A DNA stretch of 35,170 nucleotides from Methanothermococcus sp. SCGC AD-155-E23 (GCA_019561615.1 JAHEQA010000008.1:1-35170); one strand, 5' to 3'. Positions 16,654-24,676 are shown, numbered from the stretch's first letter. Notes: generated from the sequence alone by a model not told the origin. Program-made: numbers and translations.

Positions 16654-17544
16654 TTATTCTAGGGTGATGTGAACTCCACACCTCTCCACCCTGTATTTTA
16701 ACTCCCTCCCTCTGGCGTTATCCACCAGTAGTTGGGAGAGGGGAGGGGTGGTGTATATACCTACAACAGAGGTGGTTATCCTGGGATTTACCTCTAGGAT
16801 GTATACACTCTCCCCCTTTAAAAGGATATCAACACCTACGTAACCCTTTAAACCCTCTATTTTCCTAAGTGCCCTCATAGATTCCTCTATCATCTTATCT
16901 TTAAGGGGGTGATCTATGTTGATCTCTCCTCCTACATACCTTCCATCCTTATAGTACTGTCTATTTAAGGATAGGGGATAGAGTTTCCTCCCCACTATGA
17001 AGCTTGTGGAGTAGGGTTCCCCCTCTATATACTCCTGGATTATGTAGTCCTCAGAAATTATCCTATGATTGGAACCTCCACAACCCTCTATCTCCTTTAC
17101 TATATACCTCTTTGGAGGTAGGGTTTTAGGTGTTTTAACAACATCCTTTATCCTCTTGTAGGTTAGATACTTGTTCCCCCCTACTTTCACCCCTTCACTG
17201 TGGGAGCCTAGGTTTAAGATATTCCTATCTTCAATTAATCTTGTAAGTCTGTAGAGGATACCATCACTCTCAGGTGCAATTACAAGGGCACCCTCTATAT
17301 CCTCCCTGTCTAACACATCTTCAAGTGCCTCCATAAGGTTGGAACCCCTGTGGGTATATACCCTTAGGTTATCCCTGCCCCTGTAGTACCTACTATACCT
17401 CTCGCTTAAAAGGGTGACCACTGTAAAGTTGTTATTTAAGAAGTCCTCCAAAAGTCTGTTGAACATCAATTTACCCTCTTGAAGGATATGGGGATCTATA
17501 TTTTCATTACTTCCTAGGGCGTACTCGAAGAGGAGTATCTTCAT
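16654..17544 (-). CDS. mfnD: ATP-grasp ligase, probable tyramine--L-glutamate ligase MfnD
   Basis: A 296-residue ATP-grasp enzyme. It starts with MKILLFEYALGSNENIDPHI, includes KRYIVKEIEGCGGSNHRI (nucleotide-binding loop) and IIQEYIEGEPYSTSFIVG, and ends with GYVGVDILLKGESVYILEVNPRITTS, the metal-binding E-x-N pair. The FEYA opening, length and CGG loop agree with MfnD, which adds the first glutamate to tyramine in methanofuran synthesis in methanogens. Assignment rests on recalled family features, so a related ATP-grasp ligase is possible. The ATG lies one base after the fttA stop, with the ribosome-binding site inside the end of fttA, so translation is likely coupled. Confidence 0.75.
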   Translation of the reverse strand: MKILLFEYALGSNENIDPHILQEGKLMFNRLLEDFLNNNFTVVTLLSERYSRYYRGRDNLRVYTHRGSNLMEALEDVLDREDIEGALVIAPESDGILYRLTRLIEDRNILNLGSHSEGVKVGGNKYLTYKRIKDVVKTPKTLPPKRYIVKEIEGCGGSNHRIISEDYIIQEYIEGEPYSTSFIVGRKLYPLSLNRQYYKDGRYVGGEINIDHPLKDKMIEESMRALRKIEGLKGYVGVDILLKGESVYILEVNPRITTSVVGIYTTPPLSQLLVDNARGRELKYRVERCGVHITLE

Positions 17545-17545
17545 C

Positions 17546-19453
17546 TTACCTCACTCTAACGGCGTCTAGATTCATAGGGGCTCTTGTCTCCTTCTTAAAT
17601 AGTTTATGGGCAGTACTTGCAAAGTCTATACACTTTGAGGCCTCACCGTGAACCATAAGTATCTTCTCAGGCATAGGTTTAAGTTTCCTGAGATATCTCA
17701 ACAACTGCCTCCTGTCACTGTGTCCAGAGAACCCCTCCAAGGTATGGACCTCAAGGTTTACCCTTATCACCTTGGACTTTCCATTTTTACCAGTTATAGG
17801 TATCTCACGCCAGCCCTTCTGCACCTTCCTTCCAAGGGTACCCTCAGCCTGATAACCTACAAAGATAAGGGAGTTCCTCTCATCCCCTGCAAGGGCCTTG
17901 AAGTACTCAACACTTGGACCTCCAGTTAGCATACCTGAGGTTGTAAGTATTATACAGGGTTCGTCACTGTCTATTATGTTCCTCCTGTTGTTGGTATTTT
18001 TAACCTTCTTGAATACCTCTGAGAGGAAGGGGTTGTCACCCTCATGGAGTATCCTGTCCCTTATACTCTTTGCCAGGTACTCTGGATAGGCTGTATGGAT
18101 GGCAGTAGCCTCCCAGATCATACCGTCTAGGTAAACTGGTGCGTTGAATATTCCCTGGTTGTACCCCTCCTCTAAGACCAGCATCAACTCCTGGGCCCTA
18201 CCCACACCAAAGACAGGTATAAGTACCTTACCCCCTCTCTTCACAGTCTCTGAGACAATCCTTAGAAACTCCTTCTCTGTCTTCTCCCTATCTGGGAGGA
18301 TGTCCTCCTGCCCTCCATAGGTGGACTCAATTATCAGGGCCTCTAACCTTGGAAACTGACATACCGCAGGTTCCAGGAGTCTGGTGGCCTCAAACTTTAT
18401 ATCTCCTGTGTAGGCTATGTTGAAGAGCCCCTCTCCAATGTGAAGATGGACTATAGAGGAGCCTAGGATATGTCCAGCGTTGTGGAGGGTTAGTTTTACC
18501 CCAGGTGCAATATCTGTAGTTACCCCGTAGTCTAAGGGTATGGTATGTTTGACACACTTCTTAATGTCCTTGGTAGTGTAGGGTACAACCTTCCCCTCCT
18601 TCTCTGCAATCTCCAGGTAGTCCTTCTGAAGTAGGGTCATTAGATCCCTTGTAGGTCTGGAACAGTACACCGGTCCATCGTAGCCGTATCTGAAGAGGCC
18701 TGGTATGAAGCCACAGTGATCCAGGTGGGCATGGGTGACAACCACTGCATCTATCTCCTCTATGGAGAACTCTGGAGTGTCAAAGTGGGGGAATGCCCTC
18801 TCACCATCCACGGCAACATTTATCCCACAGTCTATAACTATTCTGTTCTCAGGTGTCTGAAGGTAGTTACAGGTCCTTCCAACCTCCCTTGCACCTCCCA
18901 GAAAAGACACCCTTACCCAGGCATCCCCCTTAAATATTACATCCCTGTGTATCCTTCTACCTATCTTCCTCAGGATCTCTTTAACCTCTGCCCTCTCCCT
19001 GTAAAGTGTAGCCCTTATTGCATTTATGGTCTCAGAGGGTATTGGAGGGGTTCTAACAGGTTTAGGAGCCCACTTTATAGCCTTCTTGATCTCCTCCAAG
19101 GTACGCCCCTCCTTTCCAATAACGAGCCCAGGTTTCTTAGACTCTATAATCACCTCCCCAGTATTTGCATCGAATATACAGTTTGTTATCTCTGCATCCT
19201 CTGGTACTATCTCCAGTATCTTTCTCTTGGCAGTTTCTGGATCAGTTAGAACAGAGGGGTCTGGTCTTACAGTTATCCTCTTCTTGAACATCTTTGCAAT
19301 ATTCTTGATAAATGTGTTTGAAAAGATCTCAGGGTTCTTGGAGTAGATCACTACCTCTGGCCCTTCAAATTGAACATCGGTAATTATGGCATTTCCAGGT
19401 GAGTTCTTTATTACATATTCCTTTATCTCCCTTAACAACTCCTCAGCTGACAA
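17546..19453 (-). CDS. fttA: FttA/aCPSF1: KH-MBL-beta-CASP ribonuclease, transcription termination factor
   Basis: A 635-residue archaeal CPSF73 homologue that cleaves nascent RNA 3' ends and terminates transcription. It has N-terminal KH domains (about residues 1-140, with GLVIGKEGRT at 109-118), then the metallo-beta-lactamase core with FLGGAREVGR and HAHLDH at 241-246, further metal ligands in HNAGHILGSS and YTGDIKFE, and the beta-CASP insert with STYGG, PVFGVGRAQELMLVLE and TSGMLTGGPSVEYF. The C-terminal HTLEGFSGHSDRRQL and MVHGE segments complete the active site. It begins with TTG at 19453; GGAGGG six bases upstream supports this. The gene is preceded by a terminator-like T-rich stretch after psmB, so it probably has its own promoter in the AT-rich gap. 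Confidence 0.95.
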   Translation of the reverse strand: MSAEELLREIKEYVIKNSPGNAIITDVQFEGPEVVIYSKNPEIFSNTFIKNIAKMFKKRITVRPDPSVLTDPETAKRKILEIVPEDAEITNCIFDANTGEVIIESKKPGLVIGKEGRTLEEIKKAIKWAPKPVRTPPIPSETINAIRATLYRERAEVKEILRKIGRRIHRDVIFKGDAWVRVSFLGGAREVGRTCNYLQTPENRIVIDCGINVAVDGERAFPHFDTPEFSIEEIDAVVVTHAHLDHCGFIPGLFRYGYDGPVYCSRPTRDLMTLLQKDYLEIAEKEGKVVPYTTKDIKKCVKHTIPLDYGVTTDIAPGVKLTLHNAGHILGSSIVHLHIGEGLFNIAYTGDIKFEATRLLEPAVCQFPRLEALIIESTYGGQEDILPDREKTEKEFLRIVSETVKRGGKVLIPVFGVGRAQELMLVLEEGYNQGIFNAPVYLDGMIWEATAIHTAYPEYLAKSIRDRILHEGDNPFLSEVFKKVKNTNNRRNIIDSDEPCIILTTSGMLTGGPSVEYFKALAGDERNSLIFVGYQAEGTLGRKVQKGWREIPITGKNGKSKVIRVNLEVHTLEGFSGHSDRRQLLRYLRKLKPMPEKILMVHGEASKCIDFASTAHKLFKKETRAPMNLDAVRVR

Positions 19454-19532
19454 AACTAACCCTCCAAAAAATTTTTTAAATAAAATTAAAAATAATGGAA
19501 ATTTCTAGAAGAAAAGTAGTAGAATCTTGGGG

Positions 19533-19553
19533 TAAAATAAAGTAAAAAACAAA
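19533..19553 (-). terminator. T-rich terminator between psmB and fttA
   Basis: On the minus strand, after the psmB stop, the RNA would read TTTGTTTTTTACTTTATTTTA. It has several U runs and no clear stem, fitting archaeal intrinsic termination. The remaining gap (about 19454-19532) is AT-rich, with TTTTATTTAAAAAA near 19465-19480 as a possible element for fttA. No gene or structured RNA is seen in this 110-base gap. Confidence 0.5.
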
Positions 19554-19563
19554 GTTAGGGGTA

Positions 19564-20220
19564 TTATTTCTTCTTGATTCTCTTTATTAATCTATTCACC
19601 TCTTTCTCGGAGTATATCTTGACCCCATTTTTATCCACCACTCCAAGGGAGATACCGTTACCTGAGAAGGCATCCCTCTCCATGGCAGAGAGGAGGGCCT
19701 TAACTGCAAGATCTCTCCCCTTCCTTACCCCCATATTTCTCCTGTACTCACTTTCCAGGACCCCTAGGGCAGTGGGAGAACCTGAACCTGTGGCTGTAAA
19801 GGAGGTCTCCTCGTTAACTCCACCTAGAGGGTCTAGGGAAAATAGTTTTGGACCGTAGAGGTGGTCGTAACCTCCAACTAACAACTGGGTTAAAAAAGGG
19901 AAGTACCTACTACCGTGAAGTATGTTACTTAGAAGTGTGGCACAGGAGTGAGGTGGCATGTAATTGCCAGTTCTCAGTTTGTACAACTTGGCCTCTGCAG
20001 AGATCCATCTAACTAGGGCCTGGGCATCTCCAACACTACCTGCCACGGTCATGGCTATATAATCGTCTATCTTATATAACTTTTTCGCCTCCTTATCTGC
20101 AACGAGATTACCCATTGTAGCTCTCCTATCTGTGGCAAGTACCACACCATCCCTACATACTAAACCTACTGTAGTAGTCCCCTTCATACACTCCCTGTAT
20201 AACTCCTTGGATACCATCAT
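19564..20220 (-). CDS. psmB: Proteasome subunit beta
   Basis: A 218-residue catalytic subunit of the archaeal 20S proteasome. A short propeptide ([14 protein letters not shown]) should be cut between G14 and T15, exposing the N-terminal nucleophile threonine of [21 protein letters not shown]. The aspartate and lysine of the catalytic triad lie in this region (VLATDRRAT, then [16 protein letters not shown] with the conserved lysine), and the [14 protein letters not shown] segment is typical. Start ATG at 20220 has GGGGAGATTGA upstream; the next codon is also ATG. A clear TATA box precedes it, hard against the rpoL stop, so psmB likely has its own transcript. Confidence 0.96.
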   Translation of the reverse strand: MMVSKELYRECMKGTTTVGLVCRDGVVLATDRRATMGNLVADKEAKKLYKIDDYIAMTVAGSVGDAQALVRWISAEAKLYKLRTGNYMPPHSCATLLSNILHGSRYFPFLTQLLVGGYDHLYGPKLFSLDPLGGVNEETSFTATGSGSPTALGVLESEYRRNMGVRKGRDLAVKALLSAMERDAFSGNGISLGVVDKNGVKIYSEKEVNRLIKRIKKK

Positions 20221-20264
20221 TCAATCTCCCCTCATTTTTTATTAAAAGTTCTATCTTTCTCCCT

Positions 20265-20277
20265 AATAATATATAAA
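20265..20277 (-). promoter_or_regulatory. TATA box for psmB
   Basis: The minus strand reads TTTATATATTATT, a near-ideal archaeal TATA element, about 45-57 bases upstream of the psmB start and one base after the rpoL stop. A transcript start around 20240 and a leader of about 20 bases carrying the GGGGAG site would follow. Confidence 0.7.
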
Positions 20278-20278
20278 A

Positions 20279-20578
20279 TTACCTTAAATCCTCAAGAGAT
20301 CTGTCACAGAGGTCTATAATCTCCCTTAAAGCCTCCTTAAGGACCTCTAGAGGATCCACACCCTCCTTAGTTATAATTGTTATCCTTGGGTTGGATATGT
20401 ATCTACCAGTTTCAGGGTCTAAAACAGGATGTTCTATACAGTAGGAGGCCATAACAACCTTGTCCTCCTTTCTCAGTAAGAGATCCTTAAGGAGATTACA
20501 GAGTGAGTGGTCCTCATTTACAATCTCCAACTCTATACTGTTCTCATCCCTACTTATTATCTTCACATATTCGCCCAT
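20279..20578 (-). CDS. rpoL: DNA-directed RNA polymerase subunit L
   Basis: A 99-residue subunit of archaeal RNA polymerase, the homologue of eukaryotic Rpb11/AC19. It pairs with subunit D in the assembly platform. The key segment is LEIVNEDHSLCNLLKDLLLRKEDKVVMASYCIEHPVLD (about residues 17-54), with the conserved EDH-SL-N-L signature, then a C-terminal amphipathic helix (VLKEALREIIDLC). ATG at 20578 is preceded by GGAGGGAGAGG. It overlaps the end of the upstream DUF2067-like gene by 29 bases, suggesting coupling. Confidence 0.95.
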   Translation of the reverse strand: MGEYVKIISRDENSIELEIVNEDHSLCNLLKDLLLRKEDKVVMASYCIEHPVLDPETGRYISNPRITIITKEGVDPLEVLKEALREIIDLCDRSLEDLR

Positions 20579-21203
20579 CCTCTCCCTCCTTCAAGTAGTA
20601 CTCCTTTATAAGTTTAGGGTCCCTATTTAGGTGTATGGTACCATCCTCCTCTACCCTAAAGAAACCCTGCTCGATACACTCCTCTACAATATCCTCCACA
20701 TCCCTCTTTGTGAGATAGGATAGGAGGATTATTAAGTTCTTCACAGGTTTAGAACCTATCTTCATGGTACTTAGTCTTGGATCACTGTGTATACTACTTA
20801 ACTCCTCCAAGATCTTGTTGAACTCGTCATAGGACAACTTACACTTTATACTACCACTATCTTTCTTGTATCTGTAGTCAATATTTAGCATATTCAAGGT
20901 CTCCAGTATAAGGTCTTTACTTATGGGGTATCTTAATTCAGATAGTTGGAACTCGTAGTATCCCCTTGGATCTGGGTGATACCTCTTGTGTATCTTGTTT
21001 ATTAGGGTCATCACAGTTCTATAGTCCTCTATAAGTTTGTCCTTGTCGTAGCCGTATATCTTTATCCTGAAGGTGTTTATATCCTCCTCCTCGCTGTACA
21101 CCGTCTTTGACTCTACGGAACAGTTAATGTCCATCTTGGTTATCTCGTTACAGAAATCTACTATCTCCCTATTTGTAGCCCTTAAACTTATAATCTTCTT
21201 CAT
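20550..21203 (-). CDS. DUF2067-like conserved archaeal protein, function unknown
   Basis: A 217-residue soluble, charged protein with no signal peptide or membrane segment. I recognise it only tentatively as DUF2067, found in Methanococcales and other archaea. Visible features are SLRATNREIVDFCNEITKM near the start, a YGYDKDKLIEDYRTVM segment, HKRYHPDPRGYYEF, and a likely winged-helix-like C-terminal part (LIILLSYLTKRDVEDIVEECIEQGFFRVEEDGTIHL) that could bind nucleic acid or protein. ATG at 21203 has AGGTGGGAGT upstream. Its overlap with rpoL suggests an information-processing role, but this is context only. Confidence 0.65.
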   Translation of the reverse strand: MKKIISLRATNREIVDFCNEITKMDINCSVESKTVYSEEEDINTFRIKIYGYDKDKLIEDYRTVMTLINKIHKRYHPDPRGYYEFQLSELRYPISKDLILETLNMLNIDYRYKKDSGSIKCKLSYDEFNKILEELSSIHSDPRLSTMKIGSKPVKNLIILLSYLTKRDVEDIVEECIEQGFFRVEEDGTIHLNRDPKLIKEYYLKEGEDGRICEDNK

Positions 21204-21211
21204 ACTCCCAC

Positions 21212-22006
21212 CTAGAGGTATACAATACTGTAGAAGTCCTTGTAGAGTGAAACCTTCAATCCAATCTTGGCTGCAATGGTCTTAACCCCAGTACTCTCTA
21301 GGATATACTTACACTCCCCTATCACATTTGTCATCTTTAGACCCATATGATTCATAATAACTAACTCAGGCTTTTTATTCATACTCTCCAGGAGATCTAC
21401 CACATCCTCTGAGCACAGGTGTCCCCTTATCCTCTTTCCCCTCTCCCTCATAACGTTGGCTACAAGTACCCTAACTCCGTCGAAGTCCTGGGAGAGGGAG
21501 TCTATCTTTTCAGTATCTCCCGTGTATCCAATATCCCCCCTGTATGTACTAACCCTTAGACCTATACCAAAGGGGTCTCCATGTTTTGTCTTCGTACCAG
21601 TTAACTTTACATCGTAGATACTTACAGACTCTCCAGGGTTTAGTATGTGGACACCTTCACACATGGACTGATGGTACTTGGATATTGCATTCTCGTACTT
21701 GCCAAACCCCTCTAAAACAGAGAGATTACTTACAATATACCCTCTCTTCTTTGTCATCCCCCTGGTCATGGCCTCCACTACTACCTCTGCATCTGTATAG
21801 TGATCTGGATGGTCATGGGATACAAAGAGGATGTTGGTATCCAGGGGATTTATCTTCAAATCCCTCATCCTAACTAGGGTTCCAGGACCTGGATCTATAT
21901 GTAACCTGGTTTTTTCCGTATGTATTCTAAAACCTCCAGTACCCTTGTTCTGATATATGGTCTCCCACCTACCTCCTCCAGCACCTAAAAATATTATATC
22001 CACCAA
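21212..22006 (-). CDS. Metallo-beta-lactamase-fold hydrolase
   Basis: A 264-residue cytoplasmic MBL-fold protein. The metal motif SHDHPDHY places H64, H66, D68 and H69. Further ligands are likely in TKTKHGDPFG, YTGDTEKID and the IMNHMGLKM segment. The GAGGGR and GGFRIHTEKTRLHIDPGPGTLVRM openings resemble the RNase Z/PhnP-like branch rather than the beta-CASP branch, but no exosite of RNase Z is obvious, so the substrate is unknown. The start codon is TTG at 22006 or GTG at 22003; neither has a strong Shine-Dalgarno. It sits 8 bases before the DUF2067-like gene. Confidence 0.75.
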   Translation of the reverse strand: MVDIIFLGAGGGRWETIYQNKGTGGFRIHTEKTRLHIDPGPGTLVRMRDLKINPLDTNILFVSHDHPDHYTDAEVVVEAMTRGMTKKRGYIVSNLSVLEGFGKYENAISKYHQSMCEGVHILNPGESVSIYDVKLTGTKTKHGDPFGIGLRVSTYRGDIGYTGDTEKIDSLSQDFDGVRVLVANVMRERGKRIRGHLCSEDVVDLLESMNKKPELVIMNHMGLKMTNVIGECKYILESTGVKTIAAKIGLKVSLYKDFYSIVYL

Positions 22007-22049
22007 GATACCACATCCCTAATTTTAATAGTTAAAAAAGTGGTTGTGG

Positions 22050-22556
22050 TCAATGGATATAGATAACTGAGATATTCTCTACAACACCTTCAATCTCAAC
22101 AACAATGTAAGGACTGGTTACAACAGGATCCTCTTTACAGATCTCTTTGATGTAGAGGGTTATATTACCTTCACTGTGCTCTACAACCTTCTCTACTGAG
22201 AGATGGCAGTCAAAGGGTTTCTTTCCTCCGTATATAAATATGAGAGTTCTATTCTTCAATATATCCAAATAGAGGTAGTGGGCTGGATCCTCCCTGTCAC
22301 TATGTATTCCATACTCTAAAATAGTGTAGTTTACTATTCTAGGATACCTTATATATATTTTGTCCTCACCTCTATTAGGAGCTTCTATCTCTCCTCTGGT
22401 ATGGTATATTTCCCTATCTGTGTTGACAGTTGTTTCAACTTTCTCACCAGTATCAATTTCACTGCTGGTTTCTAAGATTATCCCTTCCTCCTTGTAATCC
22501 ATACAACAAGATAACAGGTTAATTATTACCAACAGGATAACAACTCTAATATTCAT
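22050..22556 (-). CDS. Probable secreted lipoprotein of unknown function
   Basis: About 168 residues that I do not recognise. The N-terminus MNIRVVILLVIINLLSCCMD is a short positively charged start, a hydrophobic stretch and a lipobox-like LLSC, so membrane anchoring through C17 or C18 is plausible. The mature part is charged, with many E/D-x-T segments, two later cysteines (KPFDCHL and KEICKED) that could pair, and a beta-rich pattern ending IVVEIEGVVENISVIYIH, possibly an Ig-like or cupredoxin-like sandwich. Its ATG at 22556 is one base after the uppS stop. An in-frame TTG four codons upstream is abutted by GGAGGT and is less likely. It lies between uppS and an MBL hydrolase gene. Confidence 0.6.
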   Translation of the reverse strand: MNIRVVILLVIINLLSCCMDYKEEGIILETSSEIDTGEKVETTVNTDREIYHTRGEIEAPNRGEDKIYIRYPRIVNYTILEYGIHSDREDPAHYLYLDILKNRTLIFIYGGKKPFDCHLSVEKVVEHSEGNITLYIKEICKEDPVVTSPYIVVEIEGVVENISVIYIH

Positions 22557-22557
22557 C

Positions 22558-23355
22558 CTATCTTCCAAACCTCCTTACCCTCCTTTGATAATCCCTTATT
22601 GCCCTGAGGAAATCGATCTTCCTAAACTTAGGCCAGTAGATATCACAGAAGTAAAGTTCTGAGTAACTTGACTGCCATATTAGGAAGTTACTTATCCTCT
22701 CCTCCCCAGAGGTCCTTATTATTAGATCTGGATCTGGGTGGGGAAGGTCAGCTGTATATAGGTGCTGGGAGATGGTCTCCACAGTAATATCTTCAATATC
22801 CAATTGATTCTTTTTCACCTTTTCTGCAATCTTCTTAACGGCATCTACTAACTCCTGCCTACCTCCATATGCAATAGCTACGTTGACCCTGTATCTCCTG
22901 TAATTTTTAGTCCTCTCCTCTGCATACCTTATAGCCTCCTGTACCCTCTTGGGGAGTAGGTGCAACCTACCTATGGCCTTTATATTGATCTCATATCTGT
23001 GTACATCTGGATCCTCTGCAATGGATCTAAACTCCCTCTCAAATAGATCCATGAGGGCCTCTACCTCCTCCTTAGGTCTATGAAAGTTCTCCAGGGAGAA
23101 GGAGTAGAGGGTAACTGTCTGGATATTTAAATCGATACACCACCTTATAAATTCCCTTACCTTCTTAGCCCCTAGGTAATGTCCCTTAATAGGTTTCTCC
23201 CCCAGTAATCTTGCCAACCTCCTGTTCCCATCCATTATAACCCCTACATGTTTTGGAACCTTATCCCTGTCAATCTTCCTCTCAAGTATCTTCTCGTAGA
23301 TCTTCGATATCCCTACTTCGTTGAAAAAATCGTAAATTTTCATAAGTAAGGACAA
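22558..23355 (-). CDS. uppS: Undecaprenyl/polyprenyl diphosphate synthase UppS (cis-prenyltransferase)
   Basis: A cis-prenyltransferase of about 265 residues that lengthens an allylic diphosphate with IPP to make the long-chain carrier used in protein N-glycosylation and cell-surface assembly. The catalytic aspartate lies in HVGVIMDGNRRLARLLG (about residue 33-50), followed by GHYLGAKKVREFIRW, LYSFSLENFHRPKEEV, VAIAYGGRQELVDAV, DLIIRTSGEERISNFLIWQ and ELYFCDIYWPKF. All five conserved regions are intact. The frame opens with GTG at 23364. TTG at 23355 is preferred because GGTGGTAATT lies just upstream; ATG at 23343 has no such site. Confidence 0.94.
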   Translation of the reverse strand: MSLLMKIYDFFNEVGISKIYEKILERKIDRDKVPKHVGVIMDGNRRLARLLGEKPIKGHYLGAKKVREFIRWCIDLNIQTVTLYSFSLENFHRPKEEVEALMDLFEREFRSIAEDPDVHRYEINIKAIGRLHLLPKRVQEAIRYAEERTKNYRRYRVNVAIAYGGRQELVDAVKKIAEKVKKNQLDIEDITVETISQHLYTADLPHPDPDLIIRTSGEERISNFLIWQSSYSELYFCDIYWPKFRKIDFLRAIRDYQRRVRRFGR

Positions 23356-23379
23356 AATTACCACCAGGAAAAATAGTTT

Positions 23380-24111
23380 TTATCTAAGGTTTTTCAGGAA
23401 TTTCACACTGTTGTAGTACCTATCCCAGGTGCCACTTCTACTGGTATCTATAAACCTTATCCTCTTCTTACTTAGTACTAGGGCTCCACATCCTTCCACT
23501 CCACATACAAGGGCCAGGGATCTAAAGATAAGGTTACCTGAGATGCCATCTGGAGCCAGTATGACGTTGAAACCCTCCTTTAAGTACTCCTCCAACACTA
23601 TCCCCCTATGCTCTATATGAACATTGTACTTTTTACCTATATACCTCACTACCTCTAAAGCCTCATCTATAGACCTGTCTATCCTCTCACTTCTCCCGTA
23701 GTCAGAGGGTCTTCCCCCAGAGAGTACACCTATCTTCACATCCCTAAATATGTCACTGTTCCTAAGAAAGTCCAGGATGTACTCTATTATAGTTACCTTA
23801 TCTTTGAAACTCTCTTCTCCTATCTCGTCTATACCTACAGGGGCTAGAAGGAAGTATTCTCTGTTAAAGGGATTCCTCAGTATGGAGGCCCTGTAGAACC
23901 TTCCTATACATTCCCTTAAATAGGGTATAACCTCTGAGGAGGATAGGGTTCCCCTTATCCCCCCAAGCACTTCACCCCTCAATACAGCATCCACCAGCTC
24001 CTCTGGATCTTCCACAAGTTCTACCTCTATACCTTCACTTAAGAGTTTTCTATAGGCCTTTAGCAACTCTTCACTGTTTTTATTTCTATAGTCTATCCCC
24101 ATGAGATACAT
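23380..24111 (-). CDS. mtxX: MtxX (methanogenesis marker protein 4), phosphotransacetylase-like
   Basis: A 243-residue protein of the methanogen-only MtxX family, distantly related to phosphate acetyltransferases. Visible segments are GIDYRNKNSEELLKAYRKL near the N-terminus, VLGGIRGTLSSSEVIPYLR, YFLLAPVGIDEIGEE, GVLSGGRPSDYGRSERIDRSI and ILAPDGISGNLIFRSLALV, followed by a short C-terminus with RFIDTSRSGTWDRY. MtxX was named for proximity to methyltransferase genes; its biochemical role is not established. ATG at 24111 has GAGGAG upstream, two bases after the ehbD stop. It is one of the strongest markers that the organism is a methanogen. Confidence 0.85.
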   Translation of the reverse strand: MYLMGIDYRNKNSEELLKAYRKLLSEGIEVELVEDPEELVDAVLRGEVLGGIRGTLSSSEVIPYLRECIGRFYRASILRNPFNREYFLLAPVGIDEIGEESFKDKVTIIEYILDFLRNSDIFRDVKIGVLSGGRPSDYGRSERIDRSIDEALEVVRYIGKKYNVHIEHRGIVLEEYLKEGFNVILAPDGISGNLIFRSLALVCGVEGCGALVLSKKRIRFIDTSRSGTWDRYYNSVKFLKNLR

Positions 24112-24113
24112 AG

Positions 24114-24368
24114 TTACTCCTCTACTTCATCAAACCTCTGGGTCCTAAGTACTGTAAAGGCAAAGAAGGCTGGAAGTATAGCACCTCCAAGTATGGCCTC
24201 AGTTAGGGCAACATCTGGAGCCAGGAGGGAGGTGAATATATAGGCTAGTCCTAAACCTCCCAGTCCTGTGAGGACTACACATTTAATAAGATCCTTCTGG
24301 GTTAAGGCACCAAGGTAGGAGAGTACAATAAGTATTAGAACTGCCCCATCTATTACACTTAGAGGCAT
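24114..24368 (-). CDS. ehbD: Energy-converting hydrogenase B subunit D-like (DUF4040/MbhD-like)
   Basis: An 84-residue membrane protein with three hydrophobic stretches (VLILIVLSYLGAL, VVLTGLGGLGLAYIFTSLL, GGAILPAFFAFTVL). The APDVALTEAILGG segment is the DUF4040 hallmark also found in Mrp/Mbh-type antiporter modules. Ehb is the membrane hydrogenase that uses an ion gradient to reduce ferredoxin for carbon assimilation in hydrogenotrophic methanogens. The gene follows ehbC after 3 bases with its ribosome site (AGGTGTTAAGG) inside the ehbC end. No other Ehb gene is visible downstream in the window, so this is a split Ehb locus. The letter assignment is by order and fold type; an Eha or Mbh relative is the alternative. 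Confidence 0.7.
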   Translation of the reverse strand: MPLSVIDGAVLILIVLSYLGALTQKDLIKCVVLTGLGGLGLAYIFTSLLAPDVALTEAILGGAILPAFFAFTVLRTQRFDEVEE

Positions 24369-24371
24369 ACC

Positions 24372-24656
24372 TTAACACCTTAACTTTTTTACCTTCTTCT
24401 TTCTCATCCTGTCGTAGTAGTCTGCATTGGCTATGGCATGGGCTGCAAAGGGGGAGAGGATAAGGTAGAGAAGTGCTAGAAGTGGACGATTTAAAAGGAG
24501 CATTATAAGTATACAGGCCAGGTCTATAACACCTGCTATATGGATACGGGCATAGACTATGTTCTTTCCATCCTTCATAACCCATAGTCTATAGGATGCC
24601 AGTAGTATCCCCAATGATGCTATTAGGAGTAGTACCTCCTTAATGGGGATGTACAT
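24372..24656 (-). CDS. ehbC: Energy-converting hydrogenase B subunit C-like (MnhG-like)
   Basis: A 94-residue membrane protein with three helices (VLLLIASLGILLASYRLWVM, AGVIDLACILIMLLL, LLALLYLILSPFAAHAIA) and a basic tail (RMRKKKVKKL). The KNIVYARIHIAGVIDLACILI...LSPFAAHAIANA pattern is that of MnhG/MrpG-type subunits, the fold of EhbC. It probably belongs to the ion-translocating arm of the Ehb hydrogenase in the cytoplasmic membrane. ATG at 24656 has GAGGTGTAGGAT upstream. It follows the DUF362 ferredoxin-like gene by 20 bases and precedes ehbD and mtxX. Confidence 0.72.
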   Translation of the reverse strand: MYIPIKEVLLLIASLGILLASYRLWVMKDGKNIVYARIHIAGVIDLACILIMLLLNRPLLALLYLILSPFAAHAIANADYYDRMRKKKVKKLRC

Positions 24657-24676
24657 ATCCTACACCTCAGTTATAA

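Noticed and set aside
18716-19249. 177-codon plus-strand open frame inside fttA
   Set aside because: It lies fully opposite the well-supported KH/MBL region of fttA, has a cysteine/tyrosine-rich unnatural composition, and no ribosome-binding site; a shadow frame.
24283-24585. 100-codon minus-strand frame overlapping ehbC and ehbD
   Set aside because: Same strand but a different frame from two genes with clear transmembrane families and ribosome-binding sites; the translation has no membrane pattern.
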